The notes: generated by a model from the sequence alone, not told the origin. 64,000 bases of DNA from Alteromonas sp. ASW11-130 (GCF_026183735.1 NZ_JAPFRE010000025.1:62001-126000), one strand, 5' to 3'; positions 32,241 through 40,898 are shown, numbered from the stretch's first letter. Translations and numbers: made by a program.

Positions 32241-32267
32241 GTGCAGTGATGTTGAACTTCACTGCAC
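32241..32267 (+). terminator. Intra-operon hairpin after the LuxR-type gene
   Basis: GTGCAGTGA (32241-32249), 9-base loop, TCACTGCAC (32259-32267): a perfect 9-bp stem right after the regulator gene. There is no T tract, so it is more likely an mRNA processing or stabilising element than a true terminator. Confidence 0.4.
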
Positions 32268-32297
32268 GGAATTCAATAGCATAGAGACCAAAAACCG

Positions 32298-32522
32298 ATG
32301 CTTACCCCCCGCTACCTGATAGCACGTTATACCACCTTATCTATCGGTATTGCTTGTTTTTCCCACTTATCATTGTGGATCGTTACAGAAACACCACCTA
32401 GCTGGCTTTTTACCATTTTGATCATCAACCTGGTCTGGTTTTTGAGCTTCAAAGAAGTTGTGCTGATTTTAACCGCTGTTGGCCAAGATTCATCAACAAA
32501 TCGTGTTGAAGAAAAGTATTAA
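32298..32522 (+). CDS. Small two-helix membrane protein, possible immunity protein
   Basis: 74 residues with two predicted membrane helices (TTLSIGIACFSHLSLWIV and WLFTILIINLVWFLSF) joined by a short TETPPS turn, and a polar C-terminus. I do not recognise the family. It sits between the exporter/regulator genes and the precursor gene on the same strand. Small membrane proteins at this place in peptide clusters often protect the producer, so immunity is one guess; helping the exporter or maturase is another. The ribosome-binding site is weak. Confidence 0.6.
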   Translation: MLTPRYLIARYTTLSIGIACFSHLSLWIVTETPPSWLFTILIINLVWFLSFKEVVLILTAVGQDSSTNRVEEKY

Positions 32523-32623
32523 AACAGCCCGACTGGTCAGGTGCATCTCATAGCAAAACGACTAAAATTATTAACACTGTATGGAATGCAGTAAACGTAA
32601 ACTACAAAAGAGGACTTTGAGTA

Positions 32624-32809
32624 ATGAAAAATCTAAACCAATACCCTGAAACCTTATCTTCAACTGAGGCACAAAAAGTGGCGGGCGGCGCAACGTTAAC
32701 CGTTCCTAAGCTATCGCACCAGACACTTCCTATCGAGCCCATTGCCCCTCCAAGATATTTCACTCTAGCTATTGGTGAGGGCGGGGGGCATTTACCAGAC
32801 TTATATTAA
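32624..32809 (+). CDS. RiPP precursor peptide with double-glycine leader
   Basis: 61 residues. Leader residues 1-22 end in LSSTEAQKVAGG, the classic pattern (LS, acidic residue, hydrophobic, Gly-Gly) cut by C39 peptidases. The predicted 39-residue core (Ala23-Tyr61) is rich in Pro and Thr and ends with FTLAIGEGGGHLPDLY. It has possible ester/amide donors Thr24, Thr26, Lys29, Ser31, Thr34, Thr47 and acceptors Glu38, Glu52, Asp59, as needed for ATP-grasp cross-linking. No Cys, so neither lanthionine nor disulfide chemistry is possible. A GAGG lies 12 bases upstream. It is followed by a hairpin and the ATP-grasp gene. Confidence 0.82.
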   Translation: MKNLNQYPETLSSTEAQKVAGGATLTVPKLSHQTLPIEPIAPPRYFTLAIGEGGGHLPDLY

Positions 32810-32815
32810 GAGTGC

Positions 32816-32839
32816 ATGTCGCCTCCTCAGAGGCGACAT
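32816..32839 (+). terminator. Attenuator-like hairpin between precursor and ATP-grasp genes
   Basis: ATGTCGCCTC (32816-32825), loop CTCA, GAGGCGACAT (32830-32839), then TTAT. A perfect 10-bp GC-rich stem with only a short T run, which suggests partial termination. That would keep precursor mRNA more abundant than the mRNA of the modifying enzyme, as in other peptide clusters. Confidence 0.7.
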
Positions 32840-32860
32840 TTATAAGCAAGGAAGATATCT

Positions 32861-33790
32861 GTGACCATTCTAATATTAGGTACCTATAACGACCCGCAAG
32901 TCGTTCACGTACAAAAGTTACTGAGCACGCAGGGCCATCAAACCCGCATCTACGATAGTCAACGTTTTCCCACCGAATATGGAATAGATTTTGATGTACT
33001 GAATAACCAGTGTACGTTGCTTGTCGATAATGAAGCGCTATCTCTGGGTGATATCGACGCGGTTTATTGGCATAAGTTTACGCCCCCATCTCCCGCTTTA
33101 AGGGAGGCTGGCTTTCCCATGGCTCAGCAGAATTGTCAGTCGGCACTGAATATTCTCCTGCATTCTACGCAAGTTAAATGGGTTAACGGCGTACACGCTG
33201 TGCGCTATCACCAATCCAAACCTTTACAGTTAGCGCATGCGAGTCGTCTGGGGGCCTCGGTGGCCGAGACCTTGATTAGCGGAAACACAAACACACTGAA
33301 ACAGTTTGTAAATACTCACTTAGAGTGTATTGCTAAACCTGTCTATGGCGGGGCGCATGCACACCGCGTAAAGATGGGAACTTTAGGGGGAGAAAACTGC
33401 TTAGGAAGTGAAGGCGGCCCGATAACACTACAACGCTATATTGCTGGCACTAATATACGAACCTATGTTTGCGGAGAAAATTGTTTGTCGGCAGAGTTAA
33501 AAAGTGATCATGCGGATTTTCGTTCAGATAATGAAGCCGTAGCCACAGTCCACCACCTACCGATGTCCGTGAGTCAGTTAGCCACCAAGTTATGTGACCA
33601 AATGGGAATGCGTTGGGGAGCGATTGATTGGCGCTTAGATAATGAGGGTAAATACTGGTTTTTAGAAATTAACCCTGCGCCATACTTTTTACGAGTTGAG
33701 CATGACACGGGACTTAATATTAGTGGAATGTTGGTAACAGAGCTTACGCAATCCACTCATAGCAAGAATCACTCGCGATTATCAGCCTAA
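32861..33790 (+). CDS. ATP-grasp peptide ligase, graspetide synthetase-like
   Basis: 309-residue stand-alone ATP-grasp enzyme. The order of motifs follows MvdD-type ligases of microviridin and marinostatin synthesis: DIDAVYWHKFTPPSP (usually VWYRR..P), KWVNGVHAVRYHQSKPLQL, RLGASVAETLISGN, a nucleotide lysine in CIAKPVYGG, and the Mg-binding end DWRLDNEG...FLEINPAPYFLRVE with TGLNIS. Graspetide ligases phosphorylate Asp/Glu side chains and join them to Thr/Ser/Lys. The starting codon is GTG with AAGGAAG upstream. It is the last gene of the cluster. A RimK-like glutamate ligase role is the main alternative. Confidence 0.85.
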   Translation: MTILILGTYNDPQVVHVQKLLSTQGHQTRIYDSQRFPTEYGIDFDVLNNQCTLLVDNEALSLGDIDAVYWHKFTPPSPALREAGFPMAQQNCQSALNILLHSTQVKWVNGVHAVRYHQSKPLQLAHASRLGASVAETLISGNTNTLKQFVNTHLECIAKPVYGGAHAHRVKMGTLGGENCLGSEGGPITLQRYIAGTNIRTYVCGENCLSAELKSDHADFRSDNEAVATVHHLPMSVSQLATKLCDQMGMRWGAIDWRLDNEGKYWFLEINPAPYFLRVEHDTGLNISGMLVTELTQSTHSKNHSRLSA

Positions 33791-33833
33791 GCATTTAAAG
33801 GTAGCACACACCCTTTGATGTGCGCTGAAGTTA

Positions 33834-35162
33834 TTAAAGAATAAAGCGACTTAGATCTTCATCTTCTACTAGTTTCTCAAGATGTTTATTCACGTAAGCT
33901 TCGTCGACAGTTAGCGATTCACCATTTTTTTCTGAAGCATCAAACGAAATATCTTCCATGAGCTTTTCGAGCACCGTGTGTAAGCGACGTGCACCGATGT
34001 TTTCGGTACGTTCATTCACTTGCCAAGCTGCTTGAGCTATACGTTGGATACCAGATTCCGTAAAATCGACATCCACGCCTTCAGTTTTAAGTAAGGCTAT
34101 ATACTGAGCGGTGAGTGAGGCGTTAGGCTCAGTCAGGATACGCTTAAAATCGCCTACTGCAAGAGCAGAAAGTTCAACGCGAATAGGCAAGCGGCCTTGT
34201 AATTCTGGTATAAGATCGGACGGTTTACTCATTTGGAAGGCACCCGATGCAATAAACAGAATATGGTCTGTTTTGACCATGCCGTGCTTGGTCGAAACCG
34301 TTGAACCCTCGACTAATGGTAGTAAATCACGCTGCACACCTTCACGAGAGACGTCGCCCGACGTATTCCCTTCACGCTTGCAGATTTTGTCGATTTCGTC
34401 GATAAACACAATACCGTTTTGCTCAACCGCTTCAATCGCCATCTCTTTTAAATCTTCCTGATTAACTAATCTGGCCGCTTCCTCTTCAATAAGCAATTTA
34501 CGCGCTTCTTTTATTTTCAGCTTTTTCTTCTTCTTTGAACTGCCTGATAAGTTTTGAAACATACTTTGCAGCTGATTAGTCATTTCTTCCATGCCAGGAG
34601 GTGCCATGATCTCAACCCCTACTTGAGGCGCGGCGATATCAACTTCTATTTCCTTATCATCCAGGCTGCCTTCACGAAGCTTTTTGCGGAAACTCTGGCG
34701 CGTTCCTCTATCTTCGACCTGTTCCTTTTCTCCCCATGCATTTTCTGGAGAGGGTAACAACACATCAAGAATACGCTCCTCAGCAGCTTCTTCGGCGCGA
34801 TACTTTACTTTCGCCATAGCTTTTTCTTTGGTCATTTTGACCGAGATATCTGCCAAATCGCGGATGATCTGTTCAACTTCCTTGCCGACATAGCCCACTT
34901 CAGTGAATTTAGTTGCCTCAACTTTGATGAAAGGAGCATTTGCCAGCTTAGCCAGACGACGAGCAATTTCTGTTTTTCCTACCCCTGTTGGGCCGATCAT
35001 CAGAATGTTCTTAGGGGTCACTTCCTGACGTAGCTCTTCAGGTAACTGCATACGACGCCAGCGGTTACGAAGCGCAATTGAAACGGCGCGCTTTGCGTCT
35101 TGCTGACCAATGATATGGCGATCTAATTCGTGCACGATTTCGCGTGGTGTCATTTCAGACAT
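33834..35162 (-). CDS. hslU: HslU ATPase subunit of HslVU protease
   Basis: AAA+ unfoldase of the HslVU (ClpYQ) protease. 442 residues, nearly the E. coli length (443). Walker [15 protein letters not shown], Walker B and adjacent segment [11 protein letters not shown], the pore motif region ([11 protein letters not shown]), sensor [25 protein letters not shown] and the C-terminal DEDLSRFIL that activates HslV. Downstream of hslV, 70 bases apart, on the same strand. It is convergent with the peptide cluster. Confidence 0.96.
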   Translation of the reverse strand: MSEMTPREIVHELDRHIIGQQDAKRAVSIALRNRWRRMQLPEELRQEVTPKNILMIGPTGVGKTEIARRLAKLANAPFIKVEATKFTEVGYVGKEVEQIIRDLADISVKMTKEKAMAKVKYRAEEAAEERILDVLLPSPENAWGEKEQVEDRGTRQSFRKKLREGSLDDKEIEVDIAAPQVGVEIMAPPGMEEMTNQLQSMFQNLSGSSKKKKKLKIKEARKLLIEEEAARLVNQEDLKEMAIEAVEQNGIVFIDEIDKICKREGNTSGDVSREGVQRDLLPLVEGSTVSTKHGMVKTDHILFIASGAFQMSKPSDLIPELQGRLPIRVELSALAVGDFKRILTEPNASLTAQYIALLKTEGVDVDFTESGIQRIAQAAWQVNERTENIGARRLHTVLEKLMEDISFDASEKNGESLTVDEAYVNKHLEKLVEDEDLSRFIL

Positions 35163-35232
35163 AAAAAACCTTCTTATAAAAATTCTGCATATATCATCCC
35201 GTGGGATGACGTAATGGAAAATGGTTCAGACG

Positions 35233-35757
35233 TTAGTAGTCCAGCACTTCAAGCGTTTGACTGTGATTAGTGAATACGCAAATATCGCCCGCAATGGTTA
35301 GACTTTTTTCTGCAATTTCTTTTGCACTTAACGACGTGTTCTGTAATAACGCAGTAGCGGCTGACTGTGCATACGCACCGCCGGAACCAATCGCAATCAA
35401 ATCATTTTCAGGCTGCACCACGTCACCGTTACCGGTGATAATAAATGATGCATTCTCGTCTGCTACGGCTAATAAAGCTTCCAATTTGCGTAACATGCGG
35501 TCTGTTCGCCAGTCTTTAGCCATCTCTACAGCGGCACGCGTAATTTGTCCTTGATGAGCTTCCAATTTGGCTTCGAAACGCTCAAATAAGGTGAAGGCAT
35601 CAGCCGTGCCACCTGCGAAACCCGCTAAAATTTTATTATGGTATAAACGGCGTACTTTACGGGCATTGCCTTTCATTACAGTATTGCCCAAGGAAACCTG
35701 GCCATCACCCGCCATTACTACCTGGTTGTCACGTCTGACAGAAACAATTGTGGTCAC
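35233..35757 (-). CDS. hslV: HslV protease subunit
   Basis: Proteasome-like threonine peptidase that forms a double hexamer gated by HslU. 174 residues. Mature N-terminal Thr2 ([12 protein letters not shown]) is the nucleophile; [18 protein letters not shown] and [15 protein letters not shown] and [14 protein letters not shown] are typical. A sigma-32 promoter lies upstream, and the leader contains a 17-base palindrome (35790-35806), comparable in place with the stem-loop reported for E. coli hslVU mRNA. First gene of the hslVU operon. Confidence 0.96.
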   Translation of the reverse strand: MTTIVSVRRDNQVVMAGDGQVSLGNTVMKGNARKVRRLYHNKILAGFAGGTADAFTLFERFEAKLEAHQGQITRAAVEMAKDWRTDRMLRKLEALLAVADENASFIITGNGDVVQPENDLIAIGSGGAYAQSAATALLQNTSLSAKEIAEKSLTIAGDICVFTNHSQTLEVLDY

Positions 35758-35789
35758 GTAAATTCCCCACTTTATTAAATTGAAGAGTT

Positions 35790-35806
35790 ACTTCAAAGTT
35801 TGAAGT
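35790..35806 (-). repeat. Palindrome in the hslV leader
   Basis: ACTTCAAAGTTTGAAGT is an inverted repeat with a single central base, 33 bases upstream of the hslV start and downstream of the predicted transcription start. In RNA it could form a 5-bp stem with a 7-base loop. Confidence 0.45.
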
Positions 35807-35821
35807 TTATGTTGTAAAGGT

Positions 35822-35850
35822 ATGTGGGGGAGGGTCAGATAATTTTCAAG
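35822..35850 (-). promoter_or_regulatory. Sigma-32 heat-shock promoter for hslVU
   Basis: On the minus strand CTTGAAA (35844-35850) is followed after 14 bases by CCCCACAT (35822-35829). This closely matches the sigma-32 consensus CTTGAAA / CCCCATNT. Transcription would start near 35812, giving a leader of about 55 bases. The gene for sigma-32 (rpoH) is 12 kb away in this window. Confidence 0.75.
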
Positions 35851-35880
35851 GTCAAGGCTGGTTAAGAATAGCCTTGACCT
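35849..35880 (-). terminator. Terminator-like hairpin downstream of ftsN
   Basis: AGGTCAAGGCT (35849-35859) and AGCCTTGACCT (35870-35880) form a perfect 11-bp stem with a 10-base loop, starting 6 bases after the ftsN stop. There is no T tract. Its distal arm runs into the -35 element of the hslVU promoter. Confidence 0.5.
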
Positions 35881-35886
35881 GAGTTA

Positions 35887-36477
35887 TCAGAGATTCCAGA
35901 ACCAAATCTGACAAGTAGATATGTTGACCTTGCGTAAGGTATGTTTAGCACGCTCTGCGTCACGTTTACTATCGAACGGCCCTAAAATCACTCTAAACCA
36001 TTCGCCATTTGCCCCTGAACTAGGTCGGATTTGTGATTCAAGTCCCTGAAAAGCGATAGTCGCTTTCATTTCTTCGGCTTGAGCACGGGTTCTGAAAGAT
36101 GCGCACTGCATTAAATAGCGTTTATCAGACTTTTCCTGTTCTGCAACGTCCACTTCGACTTCATAACCGGGTAAAGATTTGATGTACTCCCATTCTTCTT
36201 CAGGAAGTTCAGGGAGGTCATCTTTATTGTTCACTGATTGAGTCGCCACAGGGGCATCGACCTTTTGTTCAGCGGAATCTTTTATCGACCATAGAAAAAA
36301 AACAAAACCAATTAATAAGGCAACGACAATTATCAGTCTTACCCACGGTAGCGTAGCGGGCGCTGAAGCATCAGCCTTCGAATTGGCCTGCTTCCGAGCC
36401 TGCGGCTTTTTGGCCGGACCTTTTTTTGAGGACTTTTGCGAGGTGCGCCCCCGAGATACATAATCTTTTTGAGCCAT
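35887..36477 (-). CDS. ftsN: Cell division protein FtsN-like SPOR protein
   Basis: Bitopic division protein, 196 residues. N-terminal MAQKDYVSRGRTSQK resembles the E. coli FtsN start (MAQRDYVRR), then one membrane helix (RLIIVVALLIGFVFFLWSI), a periplasmic linker, and a C-terminal SPOR domain (YLMQCASFRTRAQAEEMKA ... FRVILGPFDSKRDAERAKH) that binds denuded peptidoglycan at the septum. It is shorter than E. coli FtsN (319), mainly in the linker. The ATG at 36477 is used because a TTG start six codons earlier has no support. Located between priA and hslV as in E. coli, but without cytR. Confidence 0.88.
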   Translation of the reverse strand: MAQKDYVSRGRTSQKSSKKGPAKKPQARKQANSKADASAPATLPWVRLIIVVALLIGFVFFLWSIKDSAEQKVDAPVATQSVNNKDDLPELPEEEWEYIKSLPGYEVEVDVAEQEKSDKRYLMQCASFRTRAQAEEMKATIAFQGLESQIRPSSGANGEWFRVILGPFDSKRDAERAKHTLRKVNISTCQIWFWNL

Positions 36478-36614
36478 AATCGGCGTATTTTCCAAACATA
36501 GGGTAGATTATAAATTAGGAACAACAGTGTAACGTGGATAAATGAAAAATGCTGCTCACTTATCCACCATCTAATCGCTATTTCGCTTCTTTAATGAACG
36601 CGCCGTTACATAGG

Positions 36615-38792
36615 TTAATTAAAGTCCATGGGATCGACATCTACTGACCACCTGACTTTTGCAGAGAGTGAGAGTTGTGTGATATTAGGAATACCATATC
36701 GCAGCGCCTGATGAAGCGTGGAGCGTTTATGGGCAGATATTATCAAAACGAAGCGATATCGCCCTTGCTTTTTTTCAACCAGGGCGGGAATCGGACCGAC
36801 GAATTGGAGGGTGTTTCCCCCGGTCAATAGCTGACGCCCCTGCATAAGAAAATCGTAGGCCAACTCAGCATTGGTTGATTCAGCACGTAATACACATTGG
36901 ACACGATACGGGGGTAAGCCAACATGACGCCTTTCCTGAAGCAGAAAACGTGAGAACGCCTGGTACCCATTGCAAATAAGATCTTGTAATAGCGGATGTT
37001 CAGGGGAATGAGTTTGTAGCCACATTTCCCCCGGCTTACTTGCCCGACCGGCTCGGCCCGCTACCTGTGTGACCAGTTGCGCAAGCTTTTCGGGGGCGCG
37101 AAAGTCAGCACTATACAGGGCGCCATCACACCCTAATACCACCACTAAGGTGACATGTGGGAAGTGATGGCCTTTCGCGAGTATCTGGGTGCCGACTAAA
37201 AGCTGATACTCTTGCTTATCTATTTTACTTAGGATATTGGCAAGTTTATTTTTGCCCCGGATTGAATCACTGTCGATTCGAATTTGGGAATACTGTGGAA
37301 ATAACCGGTTCAACCCTGCTTCAATTTGTTCTGTACCCGTGCCTGAGGTAATCAGTTCGTTACTTCCGCACGCATGGCAGATTCGCGGCAGTGGTTTGGT
37401 TTTCTCACAGCGATGACATTGCAACCGGGGTGGGGACTGATAAACGGTAAACGGTTGCTCACAGCGCTTACATTCGACCGAGTGACCACAATGGTGACAG
37501 AGTAACGCTGGGGCATAGCCTTTTCGGTTGATAAATACCAGTACCTGATTATTAGCTTCAAGGTGGGATTTAATAATAGCAATCGTCCCAGGGGCTAACC
37601 CGTATTCCAGATTTTGATCCCGCGCATCCAGCAAATGTTGCGTCGGAATAACCGCAGCACCAGCGCGCACAGTTAATTGTAAGTGATGATAACGCTTAGT
37701 TAAGGCATTATTTAAGGTTTCCAGCGATGGCGACCCCGAACCCAATACCAATGGGATTTGCTCTTTTTGGGCTCTGACTACGGCTAAGTCTCGGGCGTGA
37801 TAACGCAGCCCATCATTCTGTTTAAATGAGTCGTCATGCTCCTCATCCAGAATAATCATTCCTAAATTGGAAAACGGGGTGAAAATGGCTGAACGCGTGC
37901 CGATGACAATCCCCAATTTATTGGTAGACGCTCGCTGCCAAATTAACAAGCGTTCTGGATTGGTAACCTGAGAGTGCAGAACCGCTACGTCAATTCCAAA
38001 TCGGTTGGCGAAACGATTGACCGTTTGCGGGGTCAACCCAATCTCAGGTACGAGAATAAGCACCTGCTTGCCCGCTAAAAGTACTTTTTCCAACGCTTGC
38101 AAATACACTTCAGTTTTGCCGCTTCCCGTGATCCCCTCTAATAGGAAGGATGAAAAGCCCGTCTGTTGATTAATTGCGGCGATTGCTGCAGCTTGTTCTC
38201 GGTTCGCGATAGGTTTGCCGGTAATATTGATATTTTCGTGCCAACTCTCATTGATCGTTGGCTTTTCAATAACCTCTAATAACTGTTTGTCTACCAATGC
38301 TTTAACAATAGATGCTGAGTACAATTTGGTGATTTTAGCTAGCGTGGCTGGATTGTCCTTACAATGCCGCCAGCAGTTAAGCTGCTTTGGCGCGCGTGAA
38401 AGTTGCTCGATAACCAACGTTTCTGGGGTTTGCGTTATCTTGACATACTGTTGAGTATCCCGTGGCAGCATCTCGCCTTTTCTCAATAAAACAGGCATCG
38501 CGGTATGAAATACTTCGCCTATAGGATGATGATAGTAATGCGTTAACCACTCGCACAAGGTTAAGAGTATGGGGCTTAGAACGGGTTCACCATCGAGTAT
38601 ATCGTGCAAAGGTTTTAACTTATCAACTGTCCCATTAAAGTCGGAGTGAGACGCCACTACTATTCCCACTAGCGTACGTTTCCCAAACGGCACAGTTACG
38701 CGACACCCTTTCTTTACCTTGTTAAGTGAAAGATAGGTAAATGTCTGACGCAAAGGGACAGGTACGGCGACTTCAACAAACCACTGAGACAT
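36615..38792 (-). CDS. priA: Primosomal protein N' (replication restart helicase PriA)
   Basis: SF2 helicase that recognises stalled forks and reloads the replisome. 725 residues (E. coli 732). N-terminal 3'-DNA-binding domain, helicase motifs GITGSGKTEVYLQ (Walker A) and ILDEEHD (DEEH box), and the zinc-binding insert with eight cysteines in CHHCGHSVECKRCEQ and CHRCEKTKPLPRICHACG. The helicase C-terminal motif VTQVAGRAGR is present. Divergent from rpmE, conserved synteny with E. coli. Confidence 0.96.
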   Translation of the reverse strand: MSQWFVEVAVPVPLRQTFTYLSLNKVKKGCRVTVPFGKRTLVGIVVASHSDFNGTVDKLKPLHDILDGEPVLSPILLTLCEWLTHYYHHPIGEVFHTAMPVLLRKGEMLPRDTQQYVKITQTPETLVIEQLSRAPKQLNCWRHCKDNPATLAKITKLYSASIVKALVDKQLLEVIEKPTINESWHENINITGKPIANREQAAAIAAINQQTGFSSFLLEGITGSGKTEVYLQALEKVLLAGKQVLILVPEIGLTPQTVNRFANRFGIDVAVLHSQVTNPERLLIWQRASTNKLGIVIGTRSAIFTPFSNLGMIILDEEHDDSFKQNDGLRYHARDLAVVRAQKEQIPLVLGSGSPSLETLNNALTKRYHHLQLTVRAGAAVIPTQHLLDARDQNLEYGLAPGTIAIIKSHLEANNQVLVFINRKGYAPALLCHHCGHSVECKRCEQPFTVYQSPPRLQCHRCEKTKPLPRICHACGSNELITSGTGTEQIEAGLNRLFPQYSQIRIDSDSIRGKNKLANILSKIDKQEYQLLVGTQILAKGHHFPHVTLVVVLGCDGALYSADFRAPEKLAQLVTQVAGRAGRASKPGEMWLQTHSPEHPLLQDLICNGYQAFSRFLLQERRHVGLPPYRVQCVLRAESTNAELAYDFLMQGRQLLTGGNTLQFVGPIPALVEKKQGRYRFVLIISAHKRSTLHQALRYGIPNITQLSLSAKVRWSVDVDPMDFN

Positions 38793-39048
38793 TAAATTCT
38801 AACGGAACCAAAATATTGAGCAAAATTACAATCCGATAATCATACCGAATAAATAGCAGAGTAGTAGAATAATCTCTGTAGGTTACAAATACATTAGACC
38901 ATGATAAACCACTTGACCAAAACTTAAGCTTCCCTTATTATGCGCGGCCTTTATTGGCGGGGTTTCTTTTGAAGCTCTGCAATTGTTAATAACGTATGGT
39001 GTTCGACTTCGGGTCGAATAGCGATACGGCCTTATTTTGAGGTAAACC

Positions 39049-39261
39049 ATGAAACAAGATATCCATCCGGATTACAACGAAATTACTGCAAACTGTTCTT
39101 GTGGTAATACGATTAAAGTTCGTTCTACGCTAGGTAAAGACATCAACCTTGACGTATGTTCAAACTGTCACCCTTTCTACACTGGTAAGCAACGTAACGT
39201 TGACACTGGTGGACGTGTTGATCGCTTCAAGAAGCGTTTCGGTGCACTGGGCAAAAAATAA
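39049..39261 (+). CDS. rpmE: 50S ribosomal protein L31 (zinc form)
   Basis: 70-residue ribosomal protein bridging the subunits. It is the Cys-containing (C+) form: CSCG near residue 17 and [12 protein letters not shown] near 37 give the four-ligand zinc site (Cys/His). Starts [12 protein letters not shown] and ends [16 protein letters not shown] ribosome-binding site precedes the ATG, and a strong terminator follows. Divergent from priA. A zinc-free paralogue, if present, is elsewhere. Confidence 0.96.
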   Translation: MKQDIHPDYNEITANCSCGNTIKVRSTLGKDINLDVCSNCHPFYTGKQRNVDTGGRVDRFKKRFGALGKK

Positions 39262-39289
39262 GAATTGCGTTACCAACAAAATTCTTCCA

Positions 39290-39318
39290 AACGTCGGCTT
39301 CAAGCCGACGTTTTTGTT
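39290..39318 (+). terminator. Rho-independent terminator of rpmE
   Basis: AACGTCGGCT (39290-39299), loop TCA, AGCCGACGTT (39303-39312), then TTTGTTTC. Perfect 10-bp stem and T run, 28 bases after the stop. Confidence 0.85.
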
Positions 39319-39610
39319 TCTATTCCATCTATAACCCTGATGAATGCCTGAAATTGAAAACTAATACTTCCGTTTATTTTCCAACCACGATACTTTAAAT
39401 CTGCATACCTCATCTGATATGTTGAGGAAACGAAGGTGTGATAGAGTTCCGCCCATTCGAAGAGCGTAGTAATAAACAGTTATCACATTCCGCTGTACCC
39501 CCTAATTTAAGGTGTATGTGCAGTGTAAAAATAATAAAAAACTGGCAACGTTCATAAAAATTGCATAACAACGTTTTTACCAACCCTACACAGTAAGGAC
39601 TATTGCCATA
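39319..39610. other. Intergenic region before the malic enzyme gene
   Basis: With the rpmE terminator this makes a 349-base gap. No gene or strong motif was found. The stretch just before the start is AT-rich with AAGGA as ribosome-binding site. Confidence 0.4.
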
Positions 39611-40852
39611 ATGTCAGATTTCAGACAACGTGCACTGGATTATCATGCCTACCCTACCCCAGGCAAAATCAAAGTTGAGCTATCCAAACCTGCTGACAGC
39701 GTAGACGACCTGGCACTTGCGTATAGCCCAGGCGTAGCGGAGCCTGTTCGAGAAATAGCTGAAGATGCTGACGCAGCATACAAATACACAGCCAAAGGCA
39801 ATATGGTGGCGGTGATAAGTAACGGGACGGCTATCCTGGGGCTAGGTAATCTTGGTCCATTAGCGTCAAAACCCGTTATGGAAGGAAAAGCCCTGCTTTT
39901 TAAACGCTTCGCTGGATTAGATGCAATCGACATCGAAGTAAAACATCGCACTACCGAAGAATTTATCAATACGGTTGCCAATATTGCAGATACATTTGGC
40001 GGCATTAATCTTGAAGACATCAAGGCACCCGAGTGCTTTGAAATTGAACAAGAGCTCATCAAACGTTGTAAAGTACCGGTTTTTCATGATGACCAACACG
40101 GTACCGCTATTGTGACCGCAGCAGGAATGCTTAACGCACTAGAAATCCAGGGCAAAGACATTCATTCTGCAAAAATTGTATGCATGGGCGCCGGCGCCGC
40201 AGCTGTAGCGTGTATGGAATTGCTTATCAAGTGTGGTGCTCAGCGTGAGCTTATCTATATGCTTGATCGTAAGGGCGTTATCCATACAAGGCGTGAAGAC
40301 CTTACCGAACACAAAAAGCTGTTTGCCAATAATACCGATAAGCGCACACTTGAAGATGTCATGGAAGGCGCTGACATTTTTGTAGGGGTGTCTGGTCCTG
40401 ACGTTTTGTCGCCCGATGCTCTTAAGTTAATGGCTGACAAACCCATTGTGTTTGCTTGCTCAAATCCTGATCCGGAAATTAAACCTGAACTGGCTCACAG
40501 TGTACGAGACGACTTAATCATGGCCACTGGCCGTTCTGACTACCCAAATCAAGTCAACAACGTACTTTGTTTCCCATTCATCTTTCGAGGCGCATTAGAT
40601 GTTCGGGCCAGCGCTATCAACGATGAAATGAAAGTGGCGGCGGTGGAAGCAATTCGTTCCATTTCGAAGGAACCCGTTCCGGAGGAAGTACTAAAAGCAA
40701 GTAAAAGTAACAACCTAAGCTTTGGAAAAGATTATATTATTCCCAAACCAATGGACCCGCGTTTGTGTGGACGTATTGCCAAGGCTGTAGCCACCGCTGC
40801 TATCGAATCTGGGGTGGCGCGTCTGCAAACACTCCCCACCAGCTACGCATAA
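39611..40852 (+). CDS. maeB: Malic enzyme, short MaeB-like form
   Basis: Oxidative decarboxylation of malate to pyruvate, making NAD(P)H. 413 residues. Substrate/lysine segment KGNMVAVISNGTAILGLGNLG, metal-binding EDIKAPECFEIE and FHDDQHGTA, Rossmann motif VCMGAGAAAVACMEL, and FACSNPDPEI. It corresponds to the catalytic part of E. coli MaeB but lacks the C-terminal phosphotransacetylase-like domain (E. coli MaeB is 759 residues). Cofactor preference cannot be read reliably. Located between rpmE and metJ, an insertion compared with E. coli. Confidence 0.9.
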   Translation: MSDFRQRALDYHAYPTPGKIKVELSKPADSVDDLALAYSPGVAEPVREIAEDADAAYKYTAKGNMVAVISNGTAILGLGNLGPLASKPVMEGKALLFKRFAGLDAIDIEVKHRTTEEFINTVANIADTFGGINLEDIKAPECFEIEQELIKRCKVPVFHDDQHGTAIVTAAGMLNALEIQGKDIHSAKIVCMGAGAAAVACMELLIKCGAQRELIYMLDRKGVIHTRREDLTEHKKLFANNTDKRTLEDVMEGADIFVGVSGPDVLSPDALKLMADKPIVFACSNPDPEIKPELAHSVRDDLIMATGRSDYPNQVNNVLCFPFIFRGALDVRASAINDEMKVAAVEAIRSISKEPVPEEVLKASKSNNLSFGKDYIIPKPMDPRLCGRIAKAVATAAIESGVARLQTLPTSYA

Positions 40853-40861
40853 ATGATAGGA

Positions 40862-40886
40862 AAGTGCCGGATCAGCTCCGGCACTT
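40862..40886. terminator. Bidirectional terminator between maeB and metJ
   Basis: AAGTGCCGGA (40862-40871), loop TCAGC, TCCGGCACTT (40877-40886): a perfect 10-bp stem between convergent genes. T tracts are weak on both sides. Confidence 0.65.
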
Positions 40887-40898
40887 GTTCGAATAAAC

